From: JBAXXL01 sp038206725 | GTDB taxonomy: Bacteria > Bacteroidota > Ignavibacteria > Kapaibacteriales > UBA2268 | Assembly: GCA_038206725.1 (NCBI GenBank) | Contig: JBBRAO010000003.1 | Span: 1-64,000 of the forward strand | Length of the DNA stretch: 64,000 nt | Reading direction: 5' to 3' | Part shown: piece after piece, positions 27,501-36,231 of the stretch | Layout of the letters: each line of letters begins with the position of its first letter | Position numbering within the stretch: the first letter of the stretch is position 1 | Program-made: the position numbers and the translations under genes | The notes under the pieces: generated by a model | What the model saw: only the letters and a program-made list of their open reading frames with translations | Told to the model about the DNA's origin: nothing | Databases searched by the model: none

Positions 27501-29715
27501 TTATAATCCTTCAGTTTACCCTTGCTCATACTATGATGCCGCATTAGGTAGCGAAGTGTTGATTGCTAACGTAACTGACAAATTGAGATTCCAAGTTGAC
27601 ATCAATACAGATGATGAAGCCGAAGATCATTCTCCAGCTGTTTCTTACAAAACACCAGCTTGGGATTATCGTTATGGTATGACATCTTATGGTTTTGTGA
27701 ACTTAGCGGTTTATAACGAGAATAGAGATACAATCAGAATAGATAGTATGCTTTATGAAGGTGATAAATTCAATCCAAATGACAGATCAATTATCATTCA
27801 AACACGTCCAGAATGGATGTCAAACAAATACATCTATAAATATGCAAGTGATACTCAAGTTGATAAATTAGTTGAAGACTTTACTACATACGGTCAATTG
27901 AACGTACGTATTCCTAAAGCTGAAGCAATGCAACTTTTGAATCCTTTCAAAGCAGGTGATCCAAACGAAACAGGTTATATGTTAAATGATACAGTATTTA
28001 CAGTAATTGCAAATGATGGCCACTCAGGTTTATCAACAAAACAATATCCTGTATATATCAACTATCAACCAACAATATTAAATGACACATTACCAACAGC
28101 AATACAAGCTCAGGAATATAACTATTATATGGATGTTTATGGAAATTTCATTGGTTCAAGAAAAATTGAAGTATTTGATCCAAACGTAGATCAACCGCAA
28201 AAATTCGAATTGATCTATGCGTCTGATGTAAGAAACACAATAGCTATAGACCCTTGCTTCGCTGAAGCAGGTAACTGGGACTTAACAGGAAAGAAAACTA
28301 CACCAAAATGGTTGAAAATCAACTCAGAAAGTGGCGTTCTTTATGGAACTCCTCTAATCAACGATGTTGAAGATCCTACAAAAGGTGTTGTAACAGAAAT
28401 GGTAACTGTATTAGTTACAGATGCAAACGGTTTAAATGACTTAAGAACTCTAAGAATGTACGTACAACCAATCGCTTATTATCCAGAATTAAGATCAATG
28501 TTAACAACACAGTGTGTTGATAAGGGCGGTTCTTTTGAAGATTGGATTAAAATTGGTGATAAAGACTTCTTACGCAGTGGCGATATTGTAACAATTAAAG
28601 TTTACAATGCAGAAATAAAAGGTCAAGAACCTGCATCAGTTAAAGTTTCTCCTTCTGTAATCAATGCTAATGATGTTACTGAAGAATTCGTTATGGTAAG
28701 AATTTACTCTGACAATTTCCAAGAAACACCAAACACTGCAGATGGCAAATTGAAACTTATCATTGTTGCTACAGATAGATTTGGTTTGTCAGATACATTA
28801 GATTATTACATTGGAACTTCATTAGACGTTGACTTTGTAGCAAGTGTAAGAGTTTCAAACTCAAACGCTGCATTCCAAATGTTAGAATTTGGTGCATCTC
28901 CACGTCCAGAAGCTTCTAGAGGCGACGGCACAGACAATCCATTATGGTTAGGTAAATTAGACTACGCATTCTGCGAATATGAATTACCTCCATTACCTCC
29001 ATCGGATGTATTTGATGCACGTTGGCAAATACCTACAAGAACTGGTACATTACGTAATATCCATCCAGCAGCACAATCTGGCGAAAAAGTACATTCAGTA
29101 TATGAAGCTAAATTCCAAGCCGGTGGTATTCTTTCAGAATCATCAATATTCTATCCAGTACAAATCAAATGGGATCCAACGCAAATACCTTCTATAGGCG
29201 ACGCTACAAGAAACCCTGCTGGTTATATGTGGGTAATTAAAGATGCCGGTTCTAACGGTCAAATATTCCGCGCTAGAATGGATGCTCCTGATAAAGAATA
29301 CTTTAATGCATCAAACATTGGTATGAACTGGGATCAAGATAACAAAACTTGGATTATCACAGTAAACAGAACTGACGTTACAGGATTCATTATTGATTAC
29401 GTAGATCCTACAAGTGTTAATACAGATGGTACAATTACAGCAACAGAAGTAACAAGTGTTTCTCCTAACCCAGTAAAAACATCAACAAACGTTACATTTA
29501 CAGTATTAGAATCTTCTAATATCAAATTAGAAATAATTGATATGTTAGGTAATGTAGTTAAAGTATTAGAAAACGGTATGTACAATCCTGGTACTTATGT
29601 AGCAGAATGGAATGGTACTAACAATAACAATAACGCAATGGCATCCGGTGCTTATCAAGTAAGATTAGTAAGCGGCAACAATGTTTCAACATATCTTGTA
29701 AGATTAGTAAAATAA
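21559..29715 (+). CDS. Giant T9SS surface protein: parallel beta-helix with an inserted seven-repeat YCF48-like propeller
   Basis: The 2718-residue protein has a GGAGG ribosome binding site and a signal peptide ending LMAQ. A parallel beta-helix follows, starting with VGGTLIIEPGSEILF and marked by repeated GGA(I/V/L) turns near residues 305, 331, 462, 529, 569, 606, 649, 691, 746 and 775. Residues about 870-1153 are seven YCF48-type repeats of the form GxAVGxxGxIxKTxDGGxxW. A further GGAI turn near 1174 shows the propeller is inserted within the helix. The later part is beta-rich, with a cadherin/He_PIG-like unit near 2170-2330 (PKWLKINSESGVLYGTP). The end (about 2631-2718) is a FlgD-like T9SS sorting domain, VSPNPVKTSTNVTFTV to STYLVRLVK. 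Codon choice is more uniform than in neighbours, as for an abundant protein. A structural or adhesive surface role is inferred. Confidence 0.9.
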   Translation: MQRLIRLTLLMVLAGFICSGSLMAQKPQAYVSGRVAPDQVRVFLKDSTYIINRDLVVGGTLIIEPGSEILFYPNGRLIDSTGGRIIADGLARVTYNPGSLNPLSPNDGYYGYADPKYFLNAGVVEVNTTEELTVNRMKENYIYNVLLDTAKKTLSNLRNPSDSYNYGAYSKYNSSNGLKTGNDNNKFIISYEQAMMYIAARLGEYNPPKGDSLINIKKWQRFQYKPVDIAESQILFRGLPEGKATREYGHIVILPGARAAFFRNCKFDNFKKDVTVDRAPFYNVTVQGSIYTAINNKLNTMTNGAGGAITSLSSRTWLLECTFTNNMARNRGGALMMLQSPEGYPKAKSESTLTRYDIDKNPTVLDPDFTYSTIIEEGNAPGTSKLLKIDAIDENEYEPLTDTERQAYDDARLAVYLGRVRNLTFDKNFVRLANTVNKDGLVKDDVENPAHYPQKYGDVANGGAIYMAGEGYARNTSIEVALGSNNQIKMGGKYVDLYTSASNFTFDQFRATGNFATNYQEASGSEGARGGAIFLGKNTALILSGELKDNYTYTKYMNEGTRAASYSMGGAVYIDNSNGRLQLRGGPARTDVNPTYVAGNHAGAGGAIFIDGNANKPGAPIIGGSDVKLITRDWGFDIVIENNEAIAFGGAIFTKRQSSINGAGGVEVKSLIGYGGKYPVKFNNNKAGFAGGAIESFIPFADPGQYIPTYLKTMKIARTEFVGNKVGESSYSNNNGFNEYANDVRGGGAVYAVNTELNEVKGTLFQNNTVYNGNGGALSILCPSKLAKRAFVTDLDQINYYNDGLVKGYTSNDPVFTYDLTDYPADVRMLTRFIGNETVVEDAVMAIQNGTGTTQEEVGTKSTTTQLLASHWTDENNGVAVGYGGEIIKLTNGGQNWQYVKSGTKYRLEDVQFVSSSTGFAVGDHGVILKTVDGGVTWATKNSDITTTLYDVNFIGTNDGYAVGTGGVVYMTKNGGESWTKKIITDGNLYGVSFTSKLIGYVCGANGYIMKTTDGGSNWDYCPMIGLIKDLKSVFFVSANAGIIVGVDGTVVQTPDGGQTWNLIQEGLFQDDLENVYFVSTMTGFAAGKYGELYKTVDGGKNWSKLQIGNTWNLQSVYFPSPTTGYVVGDYGLIKKSVDGGSTWTTVVPHNDAVIDVVRKNPDVFIPENGIGLGGAIFVLDSLNWNGVGHVDTTDMFLFNRVRIQNNKAYTGSAVYSDNFNLKLIFNRSLITKNVATSLIGKTQNVITGPFVRPDENILSSDLAPATLYGEIQGPLPANKFSEAANSIYDNDARFLIRLPDAPNTKGILVGSTGIGFGGTDTLRGNYWGETQANVIMDIVALSNESVRARMETFFVAGDPAKSWLPFLYPKTADVREQGPFESIGIYHYDLIPLNNAATDVSLPGDMSIPEQLLFSGHVYDMYDKGTDIKTADYSKRRMCPIEDFAVGIPPKLNLFKDATKASFDKYVKKWARDPQVAEMTDAQGNLVYPAIAALQTEWFSPDSNGVDHHPIGYPLYLEANVDYSGDENRSNNDPLMLNESVFFVINESNNDIIRVNLKQVAEGAPYLEVFRNTVELVPDSSHLAGYNNQNRYINRRLAEGLKTIGNGAELLRKLRRNAMNEDYSALQGRKYHADVKKLGLNENIQNMLVDKLFSNRPTMPTSNQDGNNSMTTFFAGERYRALPVKVGDTIRVISRTYLWRTAKIDDIDAVMKGGLKFVVSESSLPPDFTGDIPKLKNNIFTKIVPTQYPWKTGYDTLIIDEFANRIFVSEDRTYPGRNGEYSKNPIAGGKGRDSILAVTAIDSVLLYDPSSVLVPNKFGQLFYEWEVDAGSGLSYWLSVKQFAADKIKDKAKGFIQFQGKPINPFVVPGGEWVTVRAGNYPPTWRLVDKMKKDGLSADLISKFVETFPPYFNATIYDYNPALPTDNARFLQQDTIDFGSKYYQQYRFQIFVVDSSPRFIEYDEAAVTVNRVDDPTLEYVTYNPSVYPCSYYDAALGSEVLIANVTDKLRFQVDINTDDEAEDHSPAVSYKTPAWDYRYGMTSYGFVNLAVYNENRDTIRIDSMLYEGDKFNPNDRSIIIQTRPEWMSNKYIYKYASDTQVDKLVEDFTTYGQLNVRIPKAEAMQLLNPFKAGDPNETGYMLNDTVFTVIANDGHSGLSTKQYPVYINYQPTILNDTLPTAIQAQEYNYYMDVYGNFIGSRKIEVFDPNVDQPQKFELIYASDVRNTIAIDPCFAEAGNWDLTGKKTTPKWLKINSESGVLYGTPLINDVEDPTKGVVTEMVTVLVTDANGLNDLRTLRMYVQPIAYYPELRSMLTTQCVDKGGSFEDWIKIGDKDFLRSGDIVTIKVYNAEIKGQEPASVKVSPSVINANDVTEEFVMVRIYSDNFQETPNTADGKLKLIIVATDRFGLSDTLDYYIGTSLDVDFVASVRVSNSNAAFQMLEFGASPRPEASRGDGTDNPLWLGKLDYAFCEYELPPLPPSDVFDARWQIPTRTGTLRNIHPAAQSGEKVHSVYEAKFQAGGILSESSIFYPVQIKWDPTQIPSIGDATRNPAGYMWVIKDAGSNGQIFRARMDAPDKEYFNASNIGMNWDQDNKTWIITVNRTDVTGFIIDYVDPTSVNTDGTITATEVTSVSPNPVKTSTNVTFTVLESSNIKLEIIDMLGNVVKVLENGMYNPGTYVAEWNGTNNNNNAMASGAYQVRLVSGNNVSTYLVRLVK

Positions 29716-29782
29716 TATAATTGGGAAGTCCCCTGAAAAGGGGACCACCCACTACAAAGAAAATATTAAGGAAATATAAATA

Positions 29783-31735
29783 ATGAAAAAACTAAAATAT
29801 GTTTTACTAACAGCGATAATGGGTCTTTTTGTTGCAAATATGAGTATGTTTGCCCAAATAAGTACCGAGTTCTCAGATATAACAATTAAGCAAGCATCTT
29901 ATGAAGATATATCAAAGGTAATCGGAACAGTCGTTGTGAATGAAGATGATTTATTAAAAACACCTATGTCATCTGGAATCGTAGATTGGGATGATGGCTA
30001 TGTAAAAATACCAATCGGATTTTCATTCGAATTTAATGGTGAAGTATATGATCACGCATTTGTAAATGTTAATGGATTTATTACTTTCGGTCGTATGGAT
30101 AATGGTCGTTTAATCGAACCACCTCTATTGATGGAAGCAACAAGAACTCCTAATGAAGCATTTTTCAATGATGATCCATCATATCCGGTAAATGTAATTG
30201 CACCATTTTGGGGCGATCACTACTATCGTGAAAAAAATAGTAACTTTAATGGTTACTTAGAATCAGAAATATCATATTTGACTAAAGACTTCGATGCTGA
30301 AGGTCATAAAGTATTGATTATCCAATGGAAAAACATCAATATTAATTACCTGTTAAACGGTGAGAAAATTAAATCTTCAGTAGCAAACTTCCAAGTAAGA
30401 ATTTATCAATCAGTTGACTTGTATTCACGTCAAGGTGATATTGAATTCTGCTACGGTCAAGTAGGTGGAAATAAAAATACAACCGATGATAGAATTATTG
30501 TAAAAAATTCAATCGTTGGTATGAAAGGTTACAAGAAAGCACAAGGCGTAGAAGCTGACTTCATTAATGCCCTAGTTTGGGACAATGATCCAAGTAATAT
30601 GATGGTTGCTGCTTCAACTTCTAAAGAATTAACAAACCAATGGACTCCATCTGGCGGTACAGATTATAGAATTAGATTCCAATCTTATGGCCGTTCGAAA
30701 GAAAAATTATGGTGGGGCGATGGCGATGTTGACTTCTCTAAAGTAGAAGGTGGAAAACATCATCAATATTACAATTATCAAAACCGCTGGGTAACTCCAA
30801 ATGACGTTCGCGTTATTATGAACTCAATGGCAACAGGCGTTTTATTAGACCCAACTATCGAAAGAGCCGCTTATCACGGTGATGTTAACCATAATGGCCG
30901 TTACTTCTTTAATAAAGATGGCAAAAAAGTTGATATTACTTGGAAAAACGCATTCTACGATGATAGTTTACAAAACCCTATTACTAAAGAAATTAGTAAT
31001 CCAAGACAACAAATCTATTTCCAAGTTACTGAATTTGACGCATCTCTTATATTAGCTTATATCGGTGCAAGATGTCCAGAATTACCTTGGTTATTAGATT
31101 CAACCTTGAAAAATGGAAAAGTTAATGTAATTGACAATCCAGCTACAGGTCTTAAAATAGGCGAAGTAAAGAAATTAAACGATAATAAATATCAATTCCC
31201 TGTATTCGTAAATGGTAACCTTAGCGGTCCAATAGGCTTTAAATTCCATGTTAATGGCACAATCGTTGATATGGTTGGAAATAAAGACTTAAATGTTATG
31301 GTTGAACACGGCGATAACATAGCAGTTTTATCAGGTTCGGACGAATTCAATGATGAAGAATATTTGTGCTTGATTACAGTAACAATGGACAATTCAAATA
31401 TTGACCTAACAGAAGTTAGATTTAACGACAAACCACATAACAATATCTCATTAGCTACTACAGTTAATAGCGGTAATGTTGTAAGCGGTAATGTTGTAGT
31501 TACTCCTAATCCAGTTACAAATAACTCTACAATAACAATTAACACAGAAAATGAAGCAATTTACGTAGTTACAGTATATGATATGCTTGGCAATAAATTG
31601 GCTGAACTATACAATGGTACTCTAAATCAAGGAACTAACAATATTAGTTGGAACCCTTCTTTAGAAGCCGGTATGTACTTCATCAGTGTAGAAGGTAATA
31701 ATTCAACTGAAACAGTTAAAGTAATCGTAAAATAA
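29783..31735 (+). CDS. T9SS sorting-domain protein with dockerin-like and cohesin-like segments
   Basis: The 650-residue protein has a signal peptide (to SMFAQ). Its N-terminal beta-domain reads FVNVNGFITFGRM, like many surface choice-of-anchor modules. At about 362-425 a split dockerin-like motif appears, GDVNHNGRYFFNKDG and then VTEFDASLILAYIG, resembling GDVNGDG...ALLIL half-repeats. At about 450-560 comes a beta-sandwich with the look of a cohesin (FPVFVNGNLSGPIGFKFHV). The sorting domain follows, VVTPNPVTNNSTITI to TETVKVIVK. Its stop overlaps the next start (TAATG), so translation is coupled. The cohesin and dockerin labels are by eye and weak; the T9SS tail is clear. It probably assembles on the cell surface with its neighbours. 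Confidence 0.8.
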   Translation: MKKLKYVLLTAIMGLFVANMSMFAQISTEFSDITIKQASYEDISKVIGTVVVNEDDLLKTPMSSGIVDWDDGYVKIPIGFSFEFNGEVYDHAFVNVNGFITFGRMDNGRLIEPPLLMEATRTPNEAFFNDDPSYPVNVIAPFWGDHYYREKNSNFNGYLESEISYLTKDFDAEGHKVLIIQWKNININYLLNGEKIKSSVANFQVRIYQSVDLYSRQGDIEFCYGQVGGNKNTTDDRIIVKNSIVGMKGYKKAQGVEADFINALVWDNDPSNMMVAASTSKELTNQWTPSGGTDYRIRFQSYGRSKEKLWWGDGDVDFSKVEGGKHHQYYNYQNRWVTPNDVRVIMNSMATGVLLDPTIERAAYHGDVNHNGRYFFNKDGKKVDITWKNAFYDDSLQNPITKEISNPRQQIYFQVTEFDASLILAYIGARCPELPWLLDSTLKNGKVNVIDNPATGLKIGEVKKLNDNKYQFPVFVNGNLSGPIGFKFHVNGTIVDMVGNKDLNVMVEHGDNIAVLSGSDEFNDEEYLCLITVTMDNSNIDLTEVRFNDKPHNNISLATTVNSGNVVSGNVVVTPNPVTNNSTITINTENEAIYVVTVYDMLGNKLAELYNGTLNQGTNNISWNPSLEAGMYFISVEGNNSTETVKVIVK

Positions 31736-32952
31736 TGAAAAGACTTGAAACATATCTATTTCTAACTGTCGTTCTGCTGGTAATCTTTACCAGCAGACAG
31801 ACGGCAGTAGCCGAAACTAGAAATGTCAAAGTTGATATATTAGACGATATCGTTCTTTGTAATAGTACAGAAAAACTGTTCAGTTTCCTAATCGACATTG
31901 GAACAGTAGCTAAAACAGACAGTTTTGTTGGTTACGATTTATGGATGAAATACAATCCGAAGTTAGTAAGAATTATCACAATGTTACCTGGTAATTCATA
32001 TACTGAAATCTGTAAAGCAATCAATCCAAATTATGCAGGATATACTATCGGATATAATGATGATAGTACTGCATTGGACGGTTCTTTCAGAGCTTATGGT
32101 ATGGTTACAGGAAAGACATTATTGTATGGAGATCGCCATTTAGTGGCTTTCAAAGCAATGTATATCGGACCTGACTCAGTCGGAGCTAAATCTCCTATAG
32201 AGATAGAATATATTGATTTTTTAGATGCGAAATCGTTTAAAGGTCAAGCACTTGTTTATCAAAATAGCGAAGTAAAAATTGTTACCGGCGATGTTTCAAA
32301 AAATAAGTTTAGTATTAATTCTGTTGATCATTTGAAATTGGAAAAAGCAAGAAAATGCGATGTGAATATAGGTTATAAGATTGAAAATACCAAAGAATTA
32401 GCAAATATCAGTTTTGTAATTGAAAATCCAAAACCGGATCTATTTATAGTAGCATTAGCTGAAATTCAACCAAGTGATGATTTGGAAATAATAAATTCCG
32501 AATCAAAAATCGAAAATAACGAACAAAAACTCTATGTCAAGGCTAGAATAAACCATTTGTTAACAAATAACTTATTCACTCTTAATGTTGATTTATTAAA
32601 TGAAATTACGGACTCTGTTGAGATCAAAATTACGCCGACCGTAGATGATGAATGTAATTGTATAGGAGTAGTAGAAGGAAAATCTTTTAAGATTACTAAT
32701 ACTATACCTCAAGTTTCAGTTGATGAAACAAAAGGCAGCTATACAATATCAGGAAACACAATATATCTTAAAGACACTCATAATGCACGAGAGTTATATA
32801 TTTACGATATTAGCGGAATAATGATTAAGACTTATACTATTACAAACGAAAAACTAATTAGTTTGAATGAAATTTATAATGGAATTTATTTTGTGAAAGC
32901 AAAATTAATTGATGATAAATTTGAAATCAAAAAAATAATAATAAATAAATAA
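31735..32952 (+). CDS. T9SS sorting-domain protein with a cohesin-like domain
   Basis: The 405-residue protein starts in the TAATG overlap with the previous gene and has a signal peptide ending AVAE. Residues about 25-170 look like a cohesin-type beta-sandwich: VGYDLWMKYNPKLVRIITML, then the Y..GF-like middle, then GKTLLYGDRHLVAFKAMYIG. The middle is beta-rich and unassigned. The C-terminus is a sorting domain of T9SS type (ELYIYDISGIMIKTY, then YNGIYFVKAKL and a basic end), though the usual PNP at its start is missing. It is very AT-rich and uses more ATA and AAA codons than its larger neighbours. Role inferred: a surface partner of the flanking proteins. Confidence 0.75.
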   Translation: MKRLETYLFLTVVLLVIFTSRQTAVAETRNVKVDILDDIVLCNSTEKLFSFLIDIGTVAKTDSFVGYDLWMKYNPKLVRIITMLPGNSYTEICKAINPNYAGYTIGYNDDSTALDGSFRAYGMVTGKTLLYGDRHLVAFKAMYIGPDSVGAKSPIEIEYIDFLDAKSFKGQALVYQNSEVKIVTGDVSKNKFSINSVDHLKLEKARKCDVNIGYKIENTKELANISFVIENPKPDLFIVALAEIQPSDDLEIINSESKIENNEQKLYVKARINHLLTNNLFTLNVDLLNEITDSVEIKITPTVDDECNCIGVVEGKSFKITNTIPQVSVDETKGSYTISGNTIYLKDTHNARELYIYDISGIMIKTYTITNEKLISLNEIYNGIYFVKAKLIDDKFEIKKIIINK

Positions 32953-32971
32953 AATTTATTGGAGGTTTTAA

Positions 32972-35900
32972 ATGAGAGGTACTTTTAAAGTTGTGTTTGG
33001 CTTAGCACTTATAATGATGCTCTTTGCATCGACAGTTAATCAAGTAAGTGCTCAAGGCGTTGCCAGACCACAAGTCCCAAGGCTATCGTTAGTAGGTGAT
33101 GATGGTGACTATAACAAAAATTTCTACCCTGACGGTAGATTATGGTTACCGACAGCCGTTGGCGAGCCACGCGAATTTTTATTGCCGGTTTTCATTAATA
33201 ATAATTGGTTTAATTATTATGGTGCTGACCCTAGCAAGAAAAAATACATTCCTAATCCAATCAAGAGCTTCAAATTTAGTTTGCTCTATGATTCAAAGAC
33301 ATTAAGAGCATTAGGTGTTGAAACTGTTCCTCCACAATATTTGGATATGATGCCAGAAGAAATTCTAGCAAGTGATTTCCATTTTGATTGCGGTGACGAA
33401 AAAGACAATTACTATTGGCACTACATTGACCCTGTACATTGGGCAACAACAGACGAAAAAGAATTCGGTCGTCGTTTTACAATCGTTGGAACTTCAGGTG
33501 TGCCTCTACCGAACACACCAGATGCAGAACGCGGTGAATTGAACTACAGCGTATTATTATTCGTTCGTTTCCAAGTTATTGCAGAATCAAAACTAGGCCA
33601 AACTGAATTTATCAGTAAGAAACCTTTATATATTGATAATCGCGAAATCAAATACAATGATATGGACGCTACAAAAGACCGTGCAGTTGTTGAATTTTCA
33701 GATTATGATATCATAGAAGCCGCTACTGACTATCCTGGTCCATCAACGAAATATATTGTAGGCTTAAATAACGAAGAAACAACTTGGTTTAACATTGAAC
33801 CATATAAAGAAGGCTCAATTGCTGTACATTTCTTCGATAAATTGCCTGCTTTTGATTTCGTTGTAAACTTACAAGGTAATCAATTAATAACAACAGGTGT
33901 TGGTAAATACGAATTGGCAGAACCAATTACTATTGACTCCAACTGTACAAATCCAAGATATGCAGAACGTATAGTTCGCGTATTGAATAAAATTACCGGT
34001 ACTCGTATGATGTACCCATATATTTATTCAGATAGAGAATGGTTGTTATTCAAAACAGATCAAAAATTAGGTGAAAATTACATTTTTAAATATACTACAA
34101 AATCAGTTGGCGATATTCCTTACATTGATAATGGTCTATTAGGTAATGGTCGAGTTGATCCTGTTGGTACAGAGTCAGTAGAACAAAAACCTGTATATTT
34201 ATCTATAGTTGCAGATCCATCTAAATTAAATGTTGATCCATCAGATCCTCTTGATTTAGAAAAAGCTGGTTTCTACGATGGTACTATTACTTTCAAAGCA
34301 CCTTATGCTGAAGTAAACCCAGTTCAATTAAAAGTTAAGTTTATCTATATGCGTAACCCAATTGAACCGATTAAACAATTGAATAAAGGTGAAACCGGTG
34401 GTATTAATTTAACTATATTCAACTCAGCCGGTCAAAATGGCGATAAATTGGATTTAGTATTTGGTACAGGCCGTAGAGCAACTGATGGTGTTGATTTATT
34501 ATTTGGTGAAGCTGTTTATAATTCCGGATTATCAACTGATAATTTAGATGCTAGATTCTTCCCTGTAAATCCAATATATGAAGGTACAGCTCTTTGGGAT
34601 AACGGATTCCAGGATATCGCTCCTAACCGTTACGCTCCAAGAACACATTCACGCGACATTCGTCAATATTCAGAAGAACAAAGCACATACCTATACCACG
34701 TTAAATTTAATAGTGGTGGAGCAGACAAATATCCTGTTATCTTAGAATGGGACATTACAGATTTCCCTGAAGGTTCTCAATTATATTTAAGAGATGACCA
34801 AAATGGTAAATTATTCCCTGCTGTTGATATGCGCAATGCAACACAAATTAGCGATACAAGACGTTCATTTACATTCTTAGATTCTCGTATTAAAGAATTC
34901 TATATTGAATATACATTACCACATCAATTTACATTCGTAAATGAATACGGCGCAGCCGCTATTCACCAAGGATGGAATATGTTATCATTGCCTGTTCGTC
35001 CTTTAAACAGATATTACAGTGTAGTTTATCCTAATGCTTTAAACATACCTTATCATTTCACAATGAATCAACATCAACAAATTGTTGACGGTATTTTAAA
35101 CCCAGGTATGGGATACTTCATAAAATATAGCAATATAGTTGATATGATATTCAAGGGTTCTTTGATTACAAATATCGAATACGATCCTAACAATTCAACA
35201 TCAGACGCAGTACGTGTATATATCAGTGATAAAGAAAAGCCAGATCCTGATCAAGATGGTTCTTGGAATATGGTTGGCGCTTTGTCATACCCTACTTCTA
35301 TCGATGGTATCTACTTCAAAACATTTAGAGAAGGCGAATTAGCACCTGACAAAGACTTCACACAAAAATTTGGCATTTGGAAATACGAAACTAATCAAGG
35401 TTATAAAGAAGTTCAAGTTTTAGATCCTGGCTATGCTTATTGGATTAAAACTAACCGTAACGGTTATTATAACTTAAAATTAATGCATTTCCCAACAAAA
35501 GCAAGTACGTTTGAAGACAAAGACAATGCTAAAAATACAGCAAGTAAAGTAATTGTACGTGATAATGCTCACAACGAAGGAACATTATACTTATCATCCG
35601 ATAACAATATCAATGATAAAAACTTCCAATTACCTCCAGTACCTCCACAAGGTGTATTTGATGTACGCTTCGATGGAAATAAATACTTAACAAACGCAAC
35701 ACAAACAGAAATTAATTTAAACGGTGTAGAATATCCTGTAGCATTGAATATCAATAATGCAGACGCTGACTATGTATTTACAGATGCAGTTGGTGGTAAA
35801 GTATTCGGTTCTGTTTCTAAAGGTTTCACTGGTAGTGTAATCGTTGAAAAAGCTTTGGCTAACGTTATTAAAGTTGCAAAACAAACAACTAACGATACAG

Positions 35901-36157
35901 AAAGTGGCTTCTTCGCTTATCCAAACCCAGTAGAAAGCGTATCTACAGTCAACTTTACAATAGCTTCACGTTCTAACGTTACATTGAAAGTATATGATGT
36001 AACAGGAAATGAAGTTCAAACATTAGCAAACGAAGTAATGGAAGCAGGTTCTTTCACACGAACATTAGATTCTTCTAATTTACCAGCTGGCAGTTATATC
36101 TGCAAATTGATTGCTGGTTCTAACACTTCATTTATAAAAGTTACAATCGTAAAATAA
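32972..36157 (+). CDS. Large T9SS sorting-domain protein (1061 aa) with an N-terminal cohesin-like domain
   Basis: A GGAGG ribosome binding site precedes the ATG and a signal peptide ending VSAQ follows. Residues about 75-240 have the strand order of a cohesin-like module: FKFSLLYDSKTLRALGVE, FTIVGTSGVPLP, then VLLFVRFQVIAESKLGQTEF. Two regions (near 665-700 and 745-790) repeat a WNMLSLPV / WNMVGALSYP strand typical of Ig-like repeats in T9SS proteins. The end is a clear sorting domain, AYPNPVESVSTVNFT to TSFIKVTIVK. Like the giant protein upstream it uses a narrow codon set, suggesting high expression. A strong terminator follows, closing the unit. No enzyme motif is visible; I read it as a structural surface protein. 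Confidence 0.8.
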   Translation: MRGTFKVVFGLALIMMLFASTVNQVSAQGVARPQVPRLSLVGDDGDYNKNFYPDGRLWLPTAVGEPREFLLPVFINNNWFNYYGADPSKKKYIPNPIKSFKFSLLYDSKTLRALGVETVPPQYLDMMPEEILASDFHFDCGDEKDNYYWHYIDPVHWATTDEKEFGRRFTIVGTSGVPLPNTPDAERGELNYSVLLFVRFQVIAESKLGQTEFISKKPLYIDNREIKYNDMDATKDRAVVEFSDYDIIEAATDYPGPSTKYIVGLNNEETTWFNIEPYKEGSIAVHFFDKLPAFDFVVNLQGNQLITTGVGKYELAEPITIDSNCTNPRYAERIVRVLNKITGTRMMYPYIYSDREWLLFKTDQKLGENYIFKYTTKSVGDIPYIDNGLLGNGRVDPVGTESVEQKPVYLSIVADPSKLNVDPSDPLDLEKAGFYDGTITFKAPYAEVNPVQLKVKFIYMRNPIEPIKQLNKGETGGINLTIFNSAGQNGDKLDLVFGTGRRATDGVDLLFGEAVYNSGLSTDNLDARFFPVNPIYEGTALWDNGFQDIAPNRYAPRTHSRDIRQYSEEQSTYLYHVKFNSGGADKYPVILEWDITDFPEGSQLYLRDDQNGKLFPAVDMRNATQISDTRRSFTFLDSRIKEFYIEYTLPHQFTFVNEYGAAAIHQGWNMLSLPVRPLNRYYSVVYPNALNIPYHFTMNQHQQIVDGILNPGMGYFIKYSNIVDMIFKGSLITNIEYDPNNSTSDAVRVYISDKEKPDPDQDGSWNMVGALSYPTSIDGIYFKTFREGELAPDKDFTQKFGIWKYETNQGYKEVQVLDPGYAYWIKTNRNGYYNLKLMHFPTKASTFEDKDNAKNTASKVIVRDNAHNEGTLYLSSDNNINDKNFQLPPVPPQGVFDVRFDGNKYLTNATQTEINLNGVEYPVALNINNADADYVFTDAVGGKVFGSVSKGFTGSVIVEKALANVIKVAKQTTNDTESGFFAYPNPVESVSTVNFTIASRSNVTLKVYDVTGNEVQTLANEVMEAGSFTRTLDSSNLPAGSYICKLIAGSNTSFIKVTIVK

Positions 36158-36178
36158 TTCGAAAGTAATTTAGTATTA

Positions 36179-36216
36179 ATGGGCATCGAGCTGTTTTTGT
36201 CGGTGCCCATTTATTT
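36179..36216 (+). terminator. Rho-independent terminator closing the T9SS gene cluster
   Basis: ATGGGCATCGA pairs with TCGGTGCCCAT over 11 bp (one G-T pair) around a 10-base T-rich loop and is followed by TTATTTTAT. It lies 22 bases past the stop of the 1061-residue protein. Confidence 0.8.
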
Positions 36217-36231
36217 TATAACAATTCAGTA

